Origin: Haloferax sp. Q22
GTDB taxonomy: Archaea; Halobacteriota; Halobacteria; Halobacteriales; Haloferacaceae
NCBI RefSeq assembly: GCF_001482285.1
Contig: NZ_LOEP01000005.1
Coordinates: 1 to 64,000 of the forward strand
Length of the DNA stretch: 64,000 nt
Direction: 5' to 3'
Numbering within the stretch: position 1 is the first letter of the stretch; every line of letters begins with the position of its first letter. Under the pieces are notes generated by a model. That model saw only the letters and a list, made by a program, of their open reading frames with translations, did not search any database and was not told the DNA's origin. Shown here piece by piece: positions 61,372-64,000 of the stretch. The position numbers and the translations under genes are program-made.

Positions 61372-62256
61372 TCAGGCCGGTCGCGGGAGCGACACGGTGA
61401 CCACGGTCCCGTGGGCCTTCGGCTTCGAGATGTCGAGCGACCCGCCGGAGGCGTCGACGATGGCGCGGACGAGCCAGAGACCGACGCCGCTGGTGTGCGA
61501 AAGCGGCGTCTCAGCCCCGGAAAGGAGGGCATCGCGCTCGGCATCGGGAATACCGGGGCCGTTGTCGGTGACGGTAACCCCGACGACTTCGCCGAGTTGC
61601 CAGACGCCGACGTGCACCTCCGGTTCGTCGCAGTCGGCGTGGACGACGGCGTTGTCGAGTAACTCCGCGAGACTCCGCGGGAGCGCCGGGTGCGCCCGCA
61701 CGACGAGCGCCTCCGGCGAGGCGACCGAGACCTGCACCGCCGGGTACTCCATTTCGAGGTCCTCGACGGCGTCGGCGACCGCACAGGAGAGGTCGACGTC
61801 GACCTCGTTCCCCTCAGCGAGTTCGACGGTGCGGAGGAGCGCGACCTCGTCGCTCACTTCGACCAGCCGGTTCGCGCGCTCCTGAATCGCCTCGACCGGA
61901 TCGATGTTCGAACTCGCGTCGCCTTTCGACTCGACGAGTTCGGCGTAGCCGAGGATGGCGGTGCAGGCGTTTCTGATGTCGTGTCTGAGGATTCGATGGA
62001 GGACGCTCGTGTGTGCGAGCGTCGATTCCAGTTGCTCGGAGGTCCGGTTCAGTTTGGACTGACTCCGGTTGACGAGGGCGTACACCAACAGCGCCGACAG
62101 GCCGACGAACAGCCATCCCTTCGCCGTCTGGATGAGTTCGTGGTTCGGGAGTCCCTCTACGAGACTGTCGCTCGTCGCGACCCAAAGGAAGCCGAAGGCG
62201 GCGTAGATAAGCGCCACTCGCCCGGAAGACAGGTCGAACGGCGCGTCACCACTCAT
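61372..62256 (-). CDS. sensor histidine kinase
   Basis: A 294-residue membrane histidine kinase. Two N-terminal helices at ~12-30 (GRVALIYAAFGFLWVATSD) and ~48-65 (GWLFVGLSALLVYALVN), then an H-box LHRILRHDIRNACTAILGYA (phospho-His). The ATPase domain has the N-box LAELLDNAVVHA, G1 VTDNGPGIPDAE and the G2 loop TSGVGLWLVRAIVDASGG. No PAS or periplasmic domain, so signal input may be from the membrane. The ATG at 62254-62256 is chosen over a GTG 15 codons upstream. No response regulator adjacent. Just downstream of pdaD. Confidence 0.9.
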   Translation of the reverse strand: MSGDAPFDLSSGRVALIYAAFGFLWVATSDSLVEGLPNHELIQTAKGWLFVGLSALLVYALVNRSQSKLNRTSEQLESTLAHTSVLHRILRHDIRNACTAILGYAELVESKGDASSNIDPVEAIQERANRLVEVSDEVALLRTVELAEGNEVDVDLSCAVADAVEDLEMEYPAVQVSVASPEALVVRAHPALPRSLAELLDNAVVHADCDEPEVHVGVWQLGEVVGVTVTDNGPGIPDAERDALLSGAETPLSHTSGVGLWLVRAIVDASGGSLDISKPKAHGTVVTVSLPRPA

Positions 62257-62310
62257 GCCGGAGAGATTCTCACAAAAGCTGATGAGTCCGTCGGTCAGCA
62301 CATGGGCGGT

Positions 62311-62784
62311 TTAGAAGACGGATTCGCTCTGTCCGTAGGCCGCGACCGTGATGGCGGTAGTGTAGCCGTCGCCCTCGTGGGTCCCGGTCGTGAGCGCGAC
62401 ATCCTCGTCGTCAAACGACCACTCGCGGAGGTTCCGGCCCGCTTCGAGCCCGTCGAGGACGGCCGCGCGAACGCTCGCTTCGTCGGTTCCGGACGCCTCG
62501 TAGAACAGACCGGGTCCGGAGCCGGTCGCCCAACCGAGGCCGGCGACGACCGTCTCGCCGGGCGTCGAGGTGGTCTCGCGGGCCTGCACCACGGTCAGTC
62601 GGTTGCCCGCCGGGCCGAGGTCGGGGGCCACGTCGACCGCCTCGACGGTCGCGTCGGCGGGGACGACCGAGGAGACAGTGACGAGGTTGTAGTTGTGGAC
62701 GTTGGCGGCGGCGAGGGCGGCGTCGTACGACGCCATCTCGGTGGGGGCGGTGCCGACCCCGCGGACGACGCGAATCGTGTTCAT
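62311..62784 (-). CDS. pdaD: pyruvoyl-dependent arginine decarboxylase
   Basis: Decarboxylates arginine to agmatine, the polyamine and agmatidine precursor. The 157-residue proenzyme self-cleaves between two serines to form a pyruvoyl group: the site is VTVSSVVPA (Ser38-Ser39). Other signatures: GLGWATGSGPGLFYEASG and TIRVVRGVGTAPTE at the start, AGRNLREWSFDDEDV near the C-terminus. Agmatine is essential in archaea because it modifies the tRNA-Ile anticodon. Followed 54 bp later by the histidine kinase. Confidence 0.93.
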   Translation of the reverse strand: MNTIRVVRGVGTAPTEMASYDAALAAANVHNYNLVTVSSVVPADATVEAVDVAPDLGPAGNRLTVVQARETTSTPGETVVAGLGWATGSGPGLFYEASGTDEASVRAAVLDGLEAGRNLREWSFDDEDVALTTGTHEGDGYTTAITVAAYGQSESVF

Positions 62785-62878
62785 GTCCGAACTCTCGCGG
62801 CGGCGGAAAAGGGGGTTACGAATAGTGGCGCTCGAAAGCCGAGGCGACCGACCGTCGTCGGTAACGGGTGTCGGTGAC

Positions 62879-64000
62879 TCAGTACTGGTAGTCCGTGAAG
62901 CCCGAGATGGGGCCGGTGCCGGACTCCTCGACGTTCGAGAGCTTCTCGTGGGCGGCGTCGAAGTCCGCGCCCGTCACCTCGGTCCGGCCGTCGCGGATAG
63001 CGAACATCCCGGCCTCGGTCGTGAGCGACGCGATGTCCGCGCCGGAGTAGTCGTCGAGTTCCTCGGCGAGCGCGTCGAGGTCCACGTCGTCGGCGACGTT
63101 CATGTCGCGGGTGTGGATGTCGAGGATGCGGCGGCGGCCCTCGACGGCGGGCTTGGGCACCTCGATGAGGCGGTCGAACCGCCCCGGGCGGAGGATGGCC
63201 TCGTCGAGCATGTCGAAGCGGTTGGTCGCCGCGATGATGCGGATGTCGCCGCGGTCGTCGAAGCCGTCCATCTCCGAGAGGAGCTGCATCATCGTGCGCT
63301 GGACCTCGGCGTCGCCGGAGGTCTTCGAGTCCGTGCGCTTCGAGGCGACGGCGTCGATTTCGTCGATGAAGATGACCACGGGCTCGCGCTCGGCGGCGAG
63401 CTTGAACAGGTCGCGGACGAGCCGCGCGCCCTCGCCGATGAACTTCTGGACGAGTTCGGAGCCGGCCATCTTGATGAACGAGGCGTTGGTCTCGTTGGCG
63501 ACGGCCTTCGCGAGCATCGTCTTACCGGTCCCTGGCGGGCCGTACAGGAGCACGCCCGCGGGCGGGTCGATGCCGACTTCCTCGAACATCTCGGGGTTCT
63601 CGAGGGGCTGTTCGACGGCCTCGCGGACCTCGCGGACCTGCTCGTCGATGCCGCCGATGTCGTCGTAGGTGACCGTCGGCGACTCGACGACCTCCATCGC
63701 CTGCGCCCGCGCGTCCGTCTCGTCGTCGAGAATAGTCTGGACGGCGAACGAGTCGTTGATGGCGACGCGGTCGCCGGGTTCGATGTCGTCGATGTTCAGG
63801 CTCGGTGCGAACTCAGTCAGGACCTCCTGGTTGTTGCCGTGCTGCTTGATGATGACGCCGTCGTCGGTCAACTCCTCGACCGTGGCGATGTAGTACGAGG
63901 CCGTCTTCAGGGCCTCGTTTCGCGCCTTCATCTGGTCGACCTCGTCGACCAGTTCGGCGTGACGGTCGTCGGCGTTCTGGAGCCGCTGGTCGAGTTCGCG
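62879..64000 (-). CDS. panB: proteasome-activating nucleotidase (PAN), N-terminus beyond right edge
   Basis: An AAA+ ATPase that unfolds proteins and feeds the 20S proteasome. 373 residues are visible and the frame is open to the window edge: a coiled-coil part (LDQRLQNADDRHAELVDEVD), the OB domain (YYIATVEELTDDGVIIKQHG), Walker A GPPGTGKTMLAKA, Walker B IFIDEIDAVASK, sensor 1 IIAATNRFD, arginine finger ILRPGRFDR, and C-domain VTGADFDAAHEKL. The end is DYQY: the second-last residue is not Tyr, unlike the standard HbYX tail that docks into the proteasome. Of the two Haloferax PANs, position beside the arginine decarboxylase suggests PanB (synteny from memory). Confidence 0.92.
   Translation of the reverse strand, partial: RELDQRLQNADDRHAELVDEVDQMKARNEALKTASYYIATVEELTDDGVIIKQHGNNQEVLTEFAPSLNIDDIEPGDRVAINDSFAVQTILDDETDARAQAMEVVESPTVTYDDIGGIDEQVREVREAVEQPLENPEMFEEVGIDPPAGVLLYGPPGTGKTMLAKAVANETNASFIKMAGSELVQKFIGEGARLVRDLFKLAAEREPVVIFIDEIDAVASKRTDSKTSGDAEVQRTMMQLLSEMDGFDDRGDIRIIAATNRFDMLDEAILRPGRFDRLIEVPKPAVEGRRRILDIHTRDMNVADDVDLDALAEELDDYSGADIASLTTEAGMFAIRDGRTEVTGADFDAAHEKLSNVEESGTGPISGFTDYQY

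Overview
The window is haloarchaeal chromosome, almost certainly from the genus Haloferax and closely collinear with the H. volcanii main chromosome. Supporting signs are the high GC content, strongly acidic proteins, many leaderless or GTG starts with short TATA elements, Tat signals and lipoboxes, and the gene set and order: arcS, tgtA, trmY, aceA-aceB, pus10, rnhB, secF-secD, pgi, infB, a pyruvoyl arginine decarboxylase and a proteasome-activating nucleotidase. The species is inferred from remembered synteny, not from a search.

Region by region. 1-16 kb: a truncated acidic protein, small regulators, a TnpB-less IS200/IS605-type right-end hairpin, archaeosine synthase ArcS, a surface protein made of five DUF7282-like domains, serine acetyltransferase CysE, the archaeosine transglycosylase TgtA, a taxis transducer with a small membrane partner, and an SLC13-type transporter. 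15.9-16.7 kb: a CPBP protease gene broken by a 69-bp duplication/insertion. 16.9-27 kb is the accessory-looking part: a Bat-type regulator, an alpha/beta hydrolase behind a three-half-site operator candidate, a cytochrome P450 coupled to a FilR1-type regulator and a UbiA prenyltransferase, a second divergent FilR1-type regulator, and a Tat-exported precursor with an 18-cysteine C-terminus that resembles halocin C8, divergent from a membrane/zinc-ribbon protein. It ends with a DUF2178/XRE pair that has two direct-repeat operator candidates. 27-34 kb: methyltransferase, cold-shock protein, two Tat lipoproteins (one an iron-type binding protein under two DtxR-like palindromes), a cluster of hairpins and a tRNA-derived repeat beside tRNA-Pro(CGG), and TrmY. 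34-40 kb: ABC exporter, SppA peptidase with a partner protein, and an ABC-2 efflux pair. 40-43 kb: the glyoxylate-shunt operon aceA-aceB. 45-64 kb: mostly housekeeping (Pus10, RNase HII, SecFD, Pgi, Nob1, aIF5B, histidine kinase, arginine decarboxylase, PAN), plus a tightly overlapping CDP-alcohol transferase/PHP/VTT operon and a frameshifted small gene.

How the genes work together. ArcS and TgtA act in consecutive steps of archaeosine formation at tRNA position 15, and Pus10 and TrmY in consecutive steps at position 54, so the window holds two complete two-step tRNA modification routes. AceA and AceB form the glyoxylate bypass. SecF and SecD are the export accessory complex. The likeliest undescribed system is the 20.1-26.3 kb block: a peptide-toxin-like locus next to a prenyltransferase/P450 operon and two related regulators. 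A metabolic link between these parts is inference only. All protein families were called by eye from motifs; no database search was run.
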